This document shows positions 14,110-23,099 of a stretch of 35,373 nucleotides of DNA, one piece after another. Numbering within the stretch: position 1 is the first letter of the stretch; every line of letters starts with the position of its first letter. The DNA is from Allomuricauda sp. Its GTDB lineage: Bacteria > Bacteroidota > Bacteroidia > Flavobacteriales > Flavobacteriaceae. Below the pieces are notes generated by a model, which was not told the origin of the DNA, searched no databases, and saw only the letters and a program-made list of their open reading frames with translations. The position numbers and the translations under genes were made by a program. Location: contig NZ_JANQIH010000189.1 of the NCBI RefSeq assembly GCF_028282265.1, positions 1-35,373 of the forward strand, in the 5' to 3' direction.

Positions 14110-15825
14110 TTAGTTTGATATTGGGAATGCTGGAAACGGCGGATTCGTATCCCAAAAGACCTGAGTAGTTTGATCTTGTTTCGGACTAACTGAAGAGTTG
14201 TTATTAACAAAATCTGCAGGATAGTTCAAAGAACGGATAAATGCACCTGGTTCTGGTTCCAGATTAGGTTGTAATGTTGTTGGAAAACCAGTTCTTCTAT
14301 AGAAATTATAACCATCAATACCATTACCAAAAAGGGTTACAAAATATTGTTCCGCCAATAAATTCCACTTGCCATCATCATCCGCTGCGGTAAAATCTGC
14401 TTCGACCACATTTAGGAAATTTGTGATTGCTCCAGCGGTTGGGGCAAAAGATTGGTCTGCTGAACTATCTAAAGGACCAAATGAAGTAACCTTTGCAATA
14501 GACTTATCAAGCCCCGACCTAACAAAATTACCGGCAGTAACAAAGTCGTTAGATAACATGGCAACTTCAGCTTGCATGAAATCCACCCAAGATGCTAAAA
14601 GTATTGGTGTGATTCCTGCACCACCGCCACCCGAACCAACGGATAGACCTGTGAAACTACTGTCGTCAAATTTACCTCCAGATGGGTAGACACCGTAAAC
14701 TGTTCTAGTAAAACCATCGGGTGGAATACCGGCATTTTGACCGTGGTCCCTACCCCAGAAGCCGTTTGGCAAAAAGCAGAACGTGAATCCTGCATAATGT
14801 GCAGGGAAAGGCTCTAGCGAACACGCTAATGTTTCTTCATTAGGTGGAGCTTCTGCACCAGGAGTTGCCGATACCTGTCGATAAAAATAATAACGAAGTC
14901 TTGGATCATCGCTCTCGTTCATGTAGTTCATGAGCCAGTTTGGTAAATAATCTGCGCCTCCGGAAGGAGTATAATTGTCGGCATACCTTGGGTGCCTTGC
15001 GTCAGGTTGAACTGGATTGGTTCCCCACTGGAATTGAAAATCTTCTGAACTAGTGGTAATATAATCTCCAGATGTTACAATATCGTTAAAGCTGGAAATG
15101 GCATTTGAATCAACCAATCTTCTTTGAAGATAGATTTTCATTTTAAGTGTATTGGCAGCTTTTATCCAATTACCCCAATTTCCATTATAGAAAAAATCAT
15201 TTGCAGGTTCAACTTCAGGATCCAATCCAAAGTTTACAATTGCAGCGTCCAGAAGGGCCAAGGCAGCATCATAAATGCTAGCTCCTGAATCTACGGCAGG
15301 GTTTAAGATTGGGGGCTCTCCCTCACCCTGAATTGCTTCTGAGTATGGAACATCACCAAAGAGGTCAACTAAAGTAACAATGGTATAGGCCTCAATAACT
15401 TGGCCCATTGCGGTGTGGTGGAATAACCCACCTTCCACAGCTTCCGGAGCCATAGCTCTTATGTCTGCCAAAATTCCATTTACTTCCAAACCACTATCAA
15501 GAGACTGGTTAGCATCTGCTTGATAAGCCAATTGCCATTCCAAATTCAACAGGGCTGGAGCGAAGTTGGCTATATTTTGATAGTTACGTCCATTCAAATA
15601 GCTTATTCGCACCATATCTCCAGCATTCCAACTCATCAACTCGGTAAATGTTGCAAAATCAACCTGAACAGAATTCAAAAACAAATCTGCACTGGATTGA
15701 TCTGGTCTCAAAAAGTTTGGGTTTTCTGCAAGGTCCAGCTCTGTAGATTCACAGGAGGTCATCAAGAAACTACCTGACAGCAAGACCAAACCTAAAAATT
15801 TATATATGTTTTTCATTGTCTTCAT
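14110..15825 (-). CDS. SusD/RagB family nutrient-binding lipoprotein
   Basis: 571 aa. Lipoprotein signal with SCES lipobox at Cys25, then the helical TPR-like SusD fold. LVDLFGDVPYSEA is a hallmark of SusD proteins, and YTPSGGADYLPNWLMNYM with DPRLRYYF fits the SusD-like group 2. In the family the protein is a surface lid over the partner SusC barrel and captures the substrate. It is encoded 17 nt downstream of the susC-like gene, which is the normal order. Gly-rich loop SVGSGGGGAGI at about residue 398. No glycoside hydrolase or sulfatase is nearby, so the substrate may be a peptide or other oligomer rather than a polysaccharide. Confidence 0.93.
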   Translation of the reverse strand: MKTMKNIYKFLGLVLLSGSFLMTSCESTELDLAENPNFLRPDQSSADLFLNSVQVDFATFTELMSWNAGDMVRISYLNGRNYQNIANFAPALLNLEWQLAYQADANQSLDSGLEVNGILADIRAMAPEAVEGGLFHHTAMGQVIEAYTIVTLVDLFGDVPYSEAIQGEGEPPILNPAVDSGASIYDAALALLDAAIVNFGLDPEVEPANDFFYNGNWGNWIKAANTLKMKIYLQRRLVDSNAISSFNDIVTSGDYITTSSEDFQFQWGTNPVQPDARHPRYADNYTPSGGADYLPNWLMNYMNESDDPRLRYYFYRQVSATPGAEAPPNEETLACSLEPFPAHYAGFTFCFLPNGFWGRDHGQNAGIPPDGFTRTVYGVYPSGGKFDDSSFTGLSVGSGGGGAGITPILLASWVDFMQAEVAMLSNDFVTAGNFVRSGLDKSIAKVTSFGPLDSSADQSFAPTAGAITNFLNVVEADFTAADDDGKWNLLAEQYFVTLFGNGIDGYNFYRRTGFPTTLQPNLEPEPGAFIRSLNYPADFVNNNSSVSPKQDQTTQVFWDTNPPFPAFPISN

Positions 15826-15842
15826 TTTTTACTTTAATACGA

Positions 15843-18800
15843 TTAAAAGGTAGCTTTAATACTCACTCCGTATCTTCTGCCACTAGGTCCAGCTAAATAA
15901 TCAAAACCTCTACCGTTACCTACACCTAGACCAGCTTGATTTGGATCAAAGTTGGTTCCATCTGGCACGTTAAGAGCATCAAAGTAAAGGTTCTGACCGG
16001 ACAATGTAACTGTTAAAGAACCGAAAGGTGTCTTATCCAAAAACTTGGAAGGTAAGGTGTAACCGAGGGCAACTTCCTGCAAACGGATTACAGTACCATC
16101 GTATACCCCAAGTTCATCTGGACCAAACAATACATTATTGAAGTAGAAGGTAGAGTTGTTGATTTGTTTTGTGTTTGGACTTCCATCAGAGTCCTGAACA
16201 CCTGGAAGTATAAAGGTATTGATACGGTCAACAGTATCAGTAGTCAAACCTCTACCTAACAGCGTAGAAACTGTTCTCGAATATATATCTCCACCCTGAG
16301 TGTAGTTTAACAAGAATGAAAAGTTGAATCCTTTCCATGAGAAGTTATTGTTGACGTTAAGAATCCAATCAGGATTCGGATCTCCAATTACAAACTGACC
16401 TTGCTCTTCAACAAAGTCTCCAGCACTATCAACCAAAAATTCTCCTGCTTCGTTTCTAGCAATACGGCTACCTACTATTACACCTAGTTGCTCTCCTTCA
16501 ATTGCGGCATTACCTAGGTTACCATTCGCTCCCGCAAATACAATAAGATCAGCATCTTGTCCCAAATCTTCCACTACAGAATTGTTCGTAGTAAAGTTTC
16601 CATTAACGGACCAGTTGACACCTCTATCATCATTTCTAAAAATATCGACACCTAAGTCAATCTCTAAACCATCTCCGGAAATTTCACCAACATTGGTCTG
16701 TTGTGCGGTAAATCCAGTTGAAGGATCAAGTGGACGGTCTATAATAAGGTCTGTAGTTGTTCTGTTATAGTATGAGGCCTCTAGTCGTACTCGATTGTTA
16801 AAAAATCTTGATTCGATACCTACTTCAAACTCGGCTAACAGCTCAGGTTTCAAATTCGGATTACCAAGTCTAGTACCCACAGAATTGGTTACAATATCAA
16901 CACCTTCATCTTGGAAGAATTGGGTATTAATGTCCAAAGTAGATACAGTTGGGTATCCAACAGGAAAGTTAGCGGAAGTTCCATAACCCGCTCTAACCTT
17001 TAAGTAGTTAAGACCTCCCTCACTTTTGAGCTCTTCGAATACTGTTGTAGGGATAAACGATAGACTCGCACTAGGATAAAAAGCTGATCTGTTTTCAGTA
17101 TCCAAATTGGAAACCCAGTCATTCCTAGCGGCCAAGGTTACATAAAACCATCTGTTGTAATCAAAATCTGCTTGAGCAAATACCCCTGCAATATTTCTTT
17201 CCTGGAAGAATTGAATCTCATTCTGGTTTGCAAAGTTAACATGACGTAAAACGTTGAATACTTGTTGCCCATTACTGGCAACACCATTTCTATCCAATAT
17301 TTCTCTTCTGGAAGTAGCACCAAGGTTGAAGGTCATGCCTATTTCCTCTGACAAATCATAATCACCATTCAAGATAAAGTCATGGTTTTGAATAGTATTG
17401 GTATTGTTCCAAGTCTGATAAATTCCACTGACTAGAGCAGCATCTTCCTGACCTCGCCCTCCCTTGTTCTGGAAGTTAACATTGTTCTCGCTAAAGACAT
17501 CAAGTCCGAAACGATAAAGAATATTTAGATTGTCGTTAAAGTTATACGTGACTGAAGATTGTCCAAAAACCCTATTAGTGTTTTGGCTAAATCTTGCATT
17601 CTCAACCGTCCACAAAGGGTGCTGAATACTATTGTTCTGGCGATAGTATGTACTGGAACCATCAATAGGGTTTTGAAAGGGAAGCCCAATCAAATCAACA
17701 CTACGAGGTGTGAAAAAGAGTTCTCCAAATATGGAAGAACCTGTTCCAAATGCTCCGTTACCTGTACTTGCGGCAACAGGAGGTGATCTGAAGTTAGTGT
17801 TTGAGAAATTAAGGGTCCCCGAAACTGTAAACTTGTTAGATAATATTGCACGTCCACCTACACCTAATGTATAGCGACGCAAGTTGTTTCCTGGTGTAAA
17901 TCCTTGATCATTAAGATGGCCGAAGTTTGCATTATAAGAAACTTTGCCATCATCTGATGAACCCCGTACGTTCACAGAGTTGGAAGAGACCGTGCCAGTT
18001 CTGAAAAAACGACCAACGCTGTCATAAGGTCTCCACTCGTAACGTGCTCCATCAAATTCAGGGAACGCCTGTGGAATCCCAGTGGCGCTTGAAGCTGTAT
18101 CATAAGGGTGTGCCAAAGTTCCGTTTTCATCGAAACCTACGTTAGGTCTGGAATCAATTCCATTGCCCCAACCGGCAACCCCATCTCTATCGAAACTTGG
18201 ACCCCAGTTACTAAAGAACCATCCAAATGCTTGGTCAAAACCATTTCCAAATTCGTTTTGATAATCTGGAAGTGAGGCTATCTCATTGAAAAATAGAGAA
18301 GAATTTACTGTAATTTCTGTTTTCTTGACTGCTCCCGCAGAAGAACCATTTTTGGTGGTGATTAAAATTACCCCATTACGTCCTTGCGTACCATATAACG
18401 TGGCGGCAGCTAGACCTTTAAGAATGTTTACACTTTCTATATTGTTGGGGTCTAGGTCCAAAAATCTACTAGAACCTGAGTTACCATTTATAAAATCATC
18501 ATCGGCATTACCCGTCGCAACACCAGAAGAGTTGGTCTCACTAGAAAAAGGTACTCCATCGACAATAAAAAGAGGTTGGTTACTTCCACTAAATGAACTA
18601 AAACCTCTAATGATGATGTTCGTTCCAGATCCGGAAAGGCCACTTTGTTGGGTGATGTTAAGTCCAGACGCCTTACCTGTGAGCACCCTTCCTACATCAC
18701 CTTCTGGACGTTGTTCTAGAGCCTCGCTGCCCACCTCAGAAACCGCATATCCCAATGCTTGTTTCTCACGACGAATACCTTGAGCTGTGACAATTACCTC

Positions 18801-19109
18801 TTCCAAAGCTTCGGCATCTTCCTGCATTTGGACATTGATTGTACTACCTGCACCTACAGTTCGTCTTTCTTCTCTTTGACCTATGTAAGTAAAAAGAAGG
18901 GTTTGACCCGTGCTGGCCGAAATTGAATAGTTACCATCAAAATCAGTTTGAGTACCGGTGGTCGTACCTTCAACGACAATGTTGACACCAGGAAGCGGCA
19001 GACCGTCGGAATCTGTAACTGTACCTGAAATCGTCTTGTCTTGTGCAAAGGATAGATGCACAACAAACGCCAATAGCAGCGTTAACAATCCATTAAGTTT
19101 TGTTCTCAT
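15843..19109 (-). CDS. SusC/RagA family TonB-linked outer-membrane transporter
   Basis: 1088 aa. Domains in order: signal peptide (MRTKLNGLLTLLLAFVVHLSFA); carboxypeptidase-regulatory-like domain (about 26-100; ISGTVTDSDGLPLPGVNIVV); TonB box region and plug (about 100-235) with RGFSSFSGSNQPLFIVDGVP and the SusC signature ESVNILKGLAAATLYGTQG; then a 22-strand type barrel ending in an aromatic residue (GVSIKATF). In the family it imports SusD-captured substrate using TonB energy. It is the first gene of a three-gene operon. The upstream gap with rpsL is 449 bp. No sigma/anti-sigma pair or SusR-type regulator is visible, although the N-terminus is not of the long signalling type. Confidence 0.95.
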   Translation of the reverse strand: MRTKLNGLLTLLLAFVVHLSFAQDKTISGTVTDSDGLPLPGVNIVVEGTTTGTQTDFDGNYSISASTGQTLLFTYIGQREERRTVGAGSTINVQMQEDAEALEEVIVTAQGIRREKQALGYAVSEVGSEALEQRPEGDVGRVLTGKASGLNITQQSGLSGSGTNIIIRGFSSFSGSNQPLFIVDGVPFSSETNSSGVATGNADDDFINGNSGSSRFLDLDPNNIESVNILKGLAAATLYGTQGRNGVILITTKNGSSAGAVKKTEITVNSSLFFNEIASLPDYQNEFGNGFDQAFGWFFSNWGPSFDRDGVAGWGNGIDSRPNVGFDENGTLAHPYDTASSATGIPQAFPEFDGARYEWRPYDSVGRFFRTGTVSSNSVNVRGSSDDGKVSYNANFGHLNDQGFTPGNNLRRYTLGVGGRAILSNKFTVSGTLNFSNTNFRSPPVAASTGNGAFGTGSSIFGELFFTPRSVDLIGLPFQNPIDGSSTYYRQNNSIQHPLWTVENARFSQNTNRVFGQSSVTYNFNDNLNILYRFGLDVFSENNVNFQNKGGRGQEDAALVSGIYQTWNNTNTIQNHDFILNGDYDLSEEIGMTFNLGATSRREILDRNGVASNGQQVFNVLRHVNFANQNEIQFFQERNIAGVFAQADFDYNRWFYVTLAARNDWVSNLDTENRSAFYPSASLSFIPTTVFEELKSEGGLNYLKVRAGYGTSANFPVGYPTVSTLDINTQFFQDEGVDIVTNSVGTRLGNPNLKPELLAEFEVGIESRFFNNRVRLEASYYNRTTTDLIIDRPLDPSTGFTAQQTNVGEISGDGLEIDLGVDIFRNDDRGVNWSVNGNFTTNNSVVEDLGQDADLIVFAGANGNLGNAAIEGEQLGVIVGSRIARNEAGEFLVDSAGDFVEEQGQFVIGDPNPDWILNVNNNFSWKGFNFSFLLNYTQGGDIYSRTVSTLLGRGLTTDTVDRINTFILPGVQDSDGSPNTKQINNSTFYFNNVLFGPDELGVYDGTVIRLQEVALGYTLPSKFLDKTPFGSLTVTLSGQNLYFDALNVPDGTNFDPNQAGLGVGNGRGFDYLAGPSGRRYGVSIKATF

Positions 19110-19484
19110 TTTTTAATTATTTGAATTAGCTAGCCCCTAAAGTCATAATTTCATGTTAATAATCCAAAGGAATTTTCAGAAAATTTTAGGATTCGTTAAG
19201 AATTTGGAAAGGTTTTAAAAAAGAATCTGCTGATTGCAAAAAAGTTAGTATTAATTCTAATTTTTGAGGATATGATAATAATCCGGTAATGTCAAAAGTC
19301 GTCCATGTATACCTTAATATATACATAAGTTTAGAAAGAGGTGAATTTAGACTATTCAGTAAATAGCTTTAGAATATTTCAACTCAAATGCAAAAAACAG
19401 GTTTCAAAAAGTATTAATTAGAATGATGTCCTTTGGGTATGTTTCCCTTCCGTTAAATTATGATACAAAAAAAATGCTACGCAT
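19110..19484. other. AT-rich divergent region between susC and rpsL promoter
   Basis: No gene seen. It contains two near-palindromes closer to susC: AATTTTC-A-GAAAATT (19171-19185) and TTAG-T-ATTAAT-T-CTAA (19245-19260). No convincing TAnnTTTG box could be found for susC on the minus strand. Confidence 0.5.
19171..19185. promoter_or_regulatory. Palindrome upstream of susC, candidate operator
   Basis: AATTTTC-A-GAAAATT, perfect 7-bp arms with a single central base, 62-76 nt before the susC start. Chance occurrence is possible in DNA this AT-rich. Confidence 0.3.
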
Positions 19485-19514
19485 TTGATTTATTCCTATT
19501 TATCACTACATTTG
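19485..19514 (+). promoter_or_regulatory. Promoter of rpsL operon
   Basis: TTG (19485-19487, within ATTTGAT), 19 nt, TACATTTG (19507-19514). This is an exact match to the Bacteroidota -33/-7 consensus TTTG...TAnnTTTG. Transcription should start near 19520, giving a leader of about 40 nt. Confidence 0.85.
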
Positions 19515-19517
19515 CAC

Positions 19518-19541
19518 CCCTCAAAACGAGGGTTGTTTTGA
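19518..19541 (+). promoter_or_regulatory. Competing hairpins in rpsL leader
   Basis: Two mutually exclusive stems: CCCTC (19518-19522)/GAGGG (19528-19532), and TCAAAAC (19521-19527)/GTTTTGA (19535-19541). They occupy the predicted 5' end of the mRNA. A short AAAAGGA follows 7 nt before the ATG. Confidence 0.45.
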
Positions 19542-19558
19542 TTTAAAAGGAAATTTTA

Positions 19559-19933
19559 ATGCCAACAATTTCACAATTAGTACGAAAAGGAAGAGTCACA
19601 ATTACCAAGAAGAGTAAATCGGCTGCTTTGGATTCGTGCCCTCAACGAAGAGGGGTTTGTACCCGTGTCTACACCACTACACCTAAAAAACCAAATTCTG
19701 CAATGCGAAAAGTTGCCAGGGTTAGGTTGACCAATGGTAAAGAGGTGAACGCGTACATCCCCGGTGAAGGACACAATCTCCAGGAGCACTCGATAGTATT
19801 GGTAAGAGGTGGAAGAGTAAAGGACTTGCCAGGTGTAAGGTACCACATTGTTCGTGGTGCATTGGATACAGCTGGTGTAGCAGGTAGAACACAACGTAGA
19901 TCTAAATACGGTGCAAAACGTCCTAAAAAGTAA
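19559..19933 (+). CDS. rpsL: 30S ribosomal protein S12
   Basis: 124 aa, full length. S12 sits at the decoding centre of the 30S subunit. The signature [17 protein letters not shown] (41-57) and the loop [16 protein letters not shown] (85-100) are intact. Both lysines whose change gives streptomycin resistance in other bacteria, Lys43 and Lys88, are wild type, and Asp89, the usual methylthiolation target, is present. First gene of the str-type cluster, driven by the consensus promoter just upstream. The start is supported by AAAAGGA before the ATG and by family alignment ([12 protein letters not shown]). rpsG follows after 6 nt. Confidence 0.98.
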   Translation: MPTISQLVRKGRVTITKKSKSAALDSCPQRRGVCTRVYTTTPKKPNSAMRKVARVRLTNGKEVNAYIPGEGHNLQEHSIVLVRGGRVKDLPGVRYHIVRGALDTAGVAGRTQRRSKYGAKRPKK

Positions 19934-19939
19934 GAAGCG

Positions 19940-20416
19940 ATGAGAAAAAAGCAAGCAAAGAAAAGGCCGTTATTGCCAGATCCAAGATTTAATGATCAGT
20001 TGGTGACCCGTTTTGTCAACATGATGATGTGGGACGGTAAGAAATCAGTAGCCTTCAAGATTTTCTATGATGCCATTGACATTGTGGATGAAAAGAACAA
20101 TGACGAAGAAAAGACTGCTTTGGAGCTTTGGAAAGATGCCCTTTCCAATGTGATGCCCCATGTTGAGGTAAGAAGTAGAAGAGTTGGAGGTGCCACTTTT
20201 CAGATTCCAATGCAAATCCGCCCAGATAGAAAGATTTCAACAGCGATGAAGTGGTTGATCAGTTATGCTAGAAAGCGTAATGAAAAATCAATGGCTCAAA
20301 AATTGGCTGCAGAGATTTTAGCTGCTTCCAAGGAAGAAGGTGCAGCGGTTAAGAAAAGAGTCGATACACACAAAATGGCCGAGGCCAATAAAGCATTCTC
20401 ACACTTTAGATTCTAG
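19940..20416 (+). CDS. rpsG: 30S ribosomal protein S7
   Basis: 158 aa, within the usual 155-160. S7 starts assembly of the 30S head by binding the 3' major domain of 16S rRNA and lies near the E site. Typical segments: [20 protein letters not shown] near the start, [19 protein letters not shown] in the centre, and the C-terminal [14 protein letters not shown]. It lies 6 nt after rpsL and 8 nt before fusA, so all are cotranscribed. In E. coli S7 represses its own str mRNA; no similar site could be recognised in the short gap here. Confidence 0.98.
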   Translation: MRKKQAKKRPLLPDPRFNDQLVTRFVNMMMWDGKKSVAFKIFYDAIDIVDEKNNDEEKTALELWKDALSNVMPHVEVRSRRVGGATFQIPMQIRPDRKISTAMKWLISYARKRNEKSMAQKLAAEILAASKEEGAAVKKRVDTHKMAEANKAFSHFRF

Positions 20417-20424
20417 TTGGTAAA

Positions 20425-22554
20425 ATGTCAAGAGATTTAAAATATACAAGGAATATAGGTATTGCCGCCCACATTGATGCAGGTAAGACCACGACTACAG
20501 AGCGTATTCTTTTTTATACAGGTGTAAGTCACAAAATTGGTGAGGTGCACGATGGAGCGGCTACCATGGACTGGATGGAGCAAGAGCAAGAGCGGGGTAT
20601 TACCATTACCTCTGCCGCTACTACTTGTACCTGGCAGTTTCCTACAGAGCAGGGCAAGCCTACCTCTGACGCCAAAGATTATCACTTTAACATTATTGAC
20701 ACTCCCGGGCACGTTGACTTTACTGTTGAGGTAAACCGTTCTCTTCGTGTTCTGGATGGGTTGGTTTTCTTGTTCAGTGCTGTTGACGGTGTTGAGCCTC
20801 AATCAGAGACCAACTGGAGATTGGCCGATAACTACAAGGTGCCTCGAATTGGGTTTGTAAACAAAATGGACCGTCAAGGTTCCAACTTCTTGAATGTTTG
20901 TAAGCAAGTTCGCGAAATGTTGGGTTCCAACGCAGTTCCAATTGTATTGCCAATTGGTGAGGAAGCAGATTTTAAAGGAATTGTTGACTTGGCGAAAAAC
21001 CGAGCAATTGTATGGCACGATGAGAATTTCGGTTCTACGTTTGATGTTATCGATATTCCTGCGGAGATGGAAGCTGAGGTTAAAGAATATAGAGCAGCCT
21101 TGATTGAAGCAGTGGCGGAGTATGATGAAGCTTTGATGGAGAAATTCTTCGAAGATGAGGATTCAATCACTGAAGAAGAAGTTCATGCTGCACTAAGAGC
21201 CGCCGTTATGGACAGGGCTATCATCCCAATGATATGTGGTTCTTCATTTAAAAATAAAGGGGTACAATTTCTGTTGGATGCAGTTTGTCGTTACTTGCCT
21301 TCTCCTTTGGACAAGGATGATATTGTAGGTACTGACCCTGACACTGGAAACGAAATTACAAGAAAGCCAGACCCAAAAGAACCTTTTGCTGCTTTGGCTT
21401 TTAAGATTGCTACCGACCCGTTCGTAGGTCGTTTGGCCTTCTTTAGAGCTTATTCAGGGAGACTAGACGCAGGTTCTTATATATTGAACAACCGTTCTGG
21501 TAAAAAAGAACGTATCTCTCGAATCTATCAAATGCACTCCAATAAACAGAATGCCATCGAGTACATCGAGGCTGGAGATATTGGAGCAGCAGTTGGATTT
21601 AAGGACATCAAGACTGGTGATACCATGTCTTCTGAAAAACATCCTATCGTTTTGGAGAGTATGGATTTCCCCGATCCCGTAATCGGTATCGCGGTTGAAC
21701 CAAAAACCAAAGCTGACGTTGATAAATTGGGGATGTCTTTAGCGAAATTGGCTGAGGAAGATCCGACGTTCCAAGTTAAAACGGACGAAGCTTCAGGACA
21801 AACCATTATCTCAGGTATGGGAGAGCTTCACTTGGATATCATTGTTGACCGTCTAAGACGTGAGTTTAAGGTGGAAGTGAATCAAGGTCAACCACAAGTG
21901 GAGTACAAAGAAGCTCTTACTGCCACAGCCAATCACAGAGAGGTTTACAAAAAGCAAACTGGTGGTCGTGGTAAATTCGCTGATATTGTCTTCACTATGG
22001 AGCCAGCAAGCGAAGAAGCTGGAGCAGGCTTAGAATTCATAAATGAAATCAAAGGAGGTAACATTCCTAAAGAATATATCCCATCTGTTGAAAAAGGATT
22101 TAAGGAAGCCATGAAAAATGGTCCTTTGGCCGGATTTGAGATGGATAGTATGAAGATTACCCTTAAAGACGGTTCGTTCCACCCTGTGGATTCTGATTCT
22201 CTTTCGTTTGAACTTGCTGCCAAGCTTGGATACAAGGAAGCTGCAAGAGCTGCAAGGGCCGTATTGATGGAGCCCATTATGAAATTGGAGGTATTGACTC
22301 CAGAGGAAAACATGGGTGATATCGTCGGGGATTTGAACCGAAGAAGAGGTCAAGTTAACAACATGGATGACAGAGCTGGTTCCAAAGTGGTTAAAGCTGA
22401 GGTTCCACTTTCAGAAATGTTCGGTTACGTAACCGCGTTGAGGACGTTGTCTTCTGGTAGGGCCACTTCAACCATGGAATTTTCACATTACGCGGAAACT
22501 CCTTCCAATATCGCAGAGGAAGTAATCAAATCTGTAAAAGGGGTAACTGCATAA
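20425..22554 (+). CDS. fusA: Elongation factor G
   Basis: 709 aa. Translational GTPase that drives translocation of tRNA and mRNA. GTP-binding motifs: P-loop [11 protein letters not shown] (15-25), switch [10 protein letters not shown] (92-99), and NKMD (146-149). The switch [12 protein letters not shown] region (57-67) is intact. Domains III-V follow, with GMGELHLDI and the C-terminal [14 protein letters not shown] typical of canonical EF-G1 rather than the EF-G2 paralogue. It follows rpsG by 8 nt and precedes rpsJ by 12 nt. The tuf gene that often follows fusA in other phyla is absent here, which is normal for Bacteroidota. Confidence 0.98.
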   Translation: MSRDLKYTRNIGIAAHIDAGKTTTTERILFYTGVSHKIGEVHDGAATMDWMEQEQERGITITSAATTCTWQFPTEQGKPTSDAKDYHFNIIDTPGHVDFTVEVNRSLRVLDGLVFLFSAVDGVEPQSETNWRLADNYKVPRIGFVNKMDRQGSNFLNVCKQVREMLGSNAVPIVLPIGEEADFKGIVDLAKNRAIVWHDENFGSTFDVIDIPAEMEAEVKEYRAALIEAVAEYDEALMEKFFEDEDSITEEEVHAALRAAVMDRAIIPMICGSSFKNKGVQFLLDAVCRYLPSPLDKDDIVGTDPDTGNEITRKPDPKEPFAALAFKIATDPFVGRLAFFRAYSGRLDAGSYILNNRSGKKERISRIYQMHSNKQNAIEYIEAGDIGAAVGFKDIKTGDTMSSEKHPIVLESMDFPDPVIGIAVEPKTKADVDKLGMSLAKLAEEDPTFQVKTDEASGQTIISGMGELHLDIIVDRLRREFKVEVNQGQPQVEYKEALTATANHREVYKKQTGGRGKFADIVFTMEPASEEAGAGLEFINEIKGGNIPKEYIPSVEKGFKEAMKNGPLAGFEMDSMKITLKDGSFHPVDSDSLSFELAAKLGYKEAARAARAVLMEPIMKLEVLTPEENMGDIVGDLNRRRGQVNNMDDRAGSKVVKAEVPLSEMFGYVTALRTLSSGRATSTMEFSHYAETPSNIAEEVIKSVKGVTA

Positions 22555-22566
22555 ACTTTCAGCAAG

Positions 22567-22872
22567 ATGAGTCAAAAAATTAGAATAAAGCTTAAGTCTT
22601 ACGATCACAATTTAGTGGATAAGTCTGCTGAGAAGATAGTGAAGACGGTAAAAACAACAGGTGCTGTGGTTACAGGTCCAATCCCGTTGCCAACGCATAA
22701 AAAGATATTTACGGTTTTGCGTTCACCTCACGTGAACAAGAAATCGAGAGAGCAATTCCAGCTAAGTTCTTACAAGAGATTACTGGATATTTACAGCTCT
22801 TCTTCAAAAACCATTGATGCTTTAATGAAATTAGAGCTTCCAAGTGGTGTTGAAGTCGAAATAAAAGTGTAA
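22567..22872 (+). CDS. rpsJ: 30S ribosomal protein S10
   Basis: 101 aa. S10 belongs to the 30S head and in other bacteria also acts as NusE in transcription antitermination. Standard segments: [40 protein letters not shown], and [11 protein letters not shown] at the end. It is last in the str-type transcript: only 12 nt after fusA, but followed by a 227-nt gap holding a REP-like palindrome and an intrinsic terminator. In many bacteria rpsJ leads the S10 operon; here it is separated from rplC and apparently grouped with str genes. Confidence 0.98.
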   Translation: MSQKIRIKLKSYDHNLVDKSAEKIVKTVKTTGAVVTGPIPLPTHKKIFTVLRSPHVNKKSREQFQLSSYKRLLDIYSSSSKTIDALMKLELPSGVEVEIKV

Positions 22873-22905
22873 ATTTGCGCGCCTTTTGAGATAAAGGTGA
22901 ACATG

Positions 22906-22926
22906 TCCTGAGCTGCGAGCGAAGGA
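22906..22926 (+). repeat. REP-like palindrome
   Basis: TCCTGAGC, 5 nt, GCGAAGGA: TCCT/AGGA and GC/GC pair around a tandem G-A mismatch. It resembles the widespread extragenic TCCTGAGC...GAAGGA palindrome seen in many bacterial genomes. It lies between rpsJ and the terminator. Confidence 0.5.
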
Positions 22927-22948
22927 AAAACGGGAAAAAGAAAAAATC

Positions 22949-22985
22949 TGGGTCACAGAATTATTTTCTTTGACCCAATTTTTTT
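22949..22985 (+). terminator. Intrinsic terminator between rpsJ and rplC
   Basis: TGGGTCA (22949-22955) pairs with TGACCCA (22971-22977), and AGAA (22957-22960) with TTCT (22966-22969), across one C-T mismatch. After one further A comes a run of seven T (22979-22985). It splits the ribosomal cluster into two transcripts or attenuates the downstream one. Confidence 0.8.
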
Positions 22986-23019
22986 GCCGGGAAACTGGCT
23001 TGAAATATTGTAATTAAAA

Positions 23020-23060
23020 TGTCCCCTTGAGAGGACTTCAGAAGTGTTTCAAATAGGACA
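23020..23060 (+). promoter_or_regulatory. Branched, possibly switching leader of rplC
   Basis: TGTCC (23020-23024) can pair with GGACA (23056-23060), enclosing two small hairpins: CCT-TGAG-AGG (23025-23034) and ACTT-CAG-AAGT (23035-23045). GTCC (23021-23024) can instead pair with the nearer GGAC (23033-23036). It begins 35 nt past the terminator and ends 39 nt before the rplC start. Possible ribosomal-protein autoregulatory leader; no consensus promoter was found. Confidence 0.35.
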
Positions 23061-23099
23061 CCTTTTGGAATTGAATTTAATATATAATTAGTAATACAT

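Noticed and set aside
14093-14155. N-terminal extension of the third lipoprotein
   Set aside because: Runs into susD and would hide the lipoprotein signal peptide.
14369-14689. 106-aa plus-strand ORF
   Set aside because: Shadow inside susD-like gene.
18286-18783. 165-aa plus-strand ORF
   Set aside because: Shadow inside susC-like gene; the minus frame has full family motifs.
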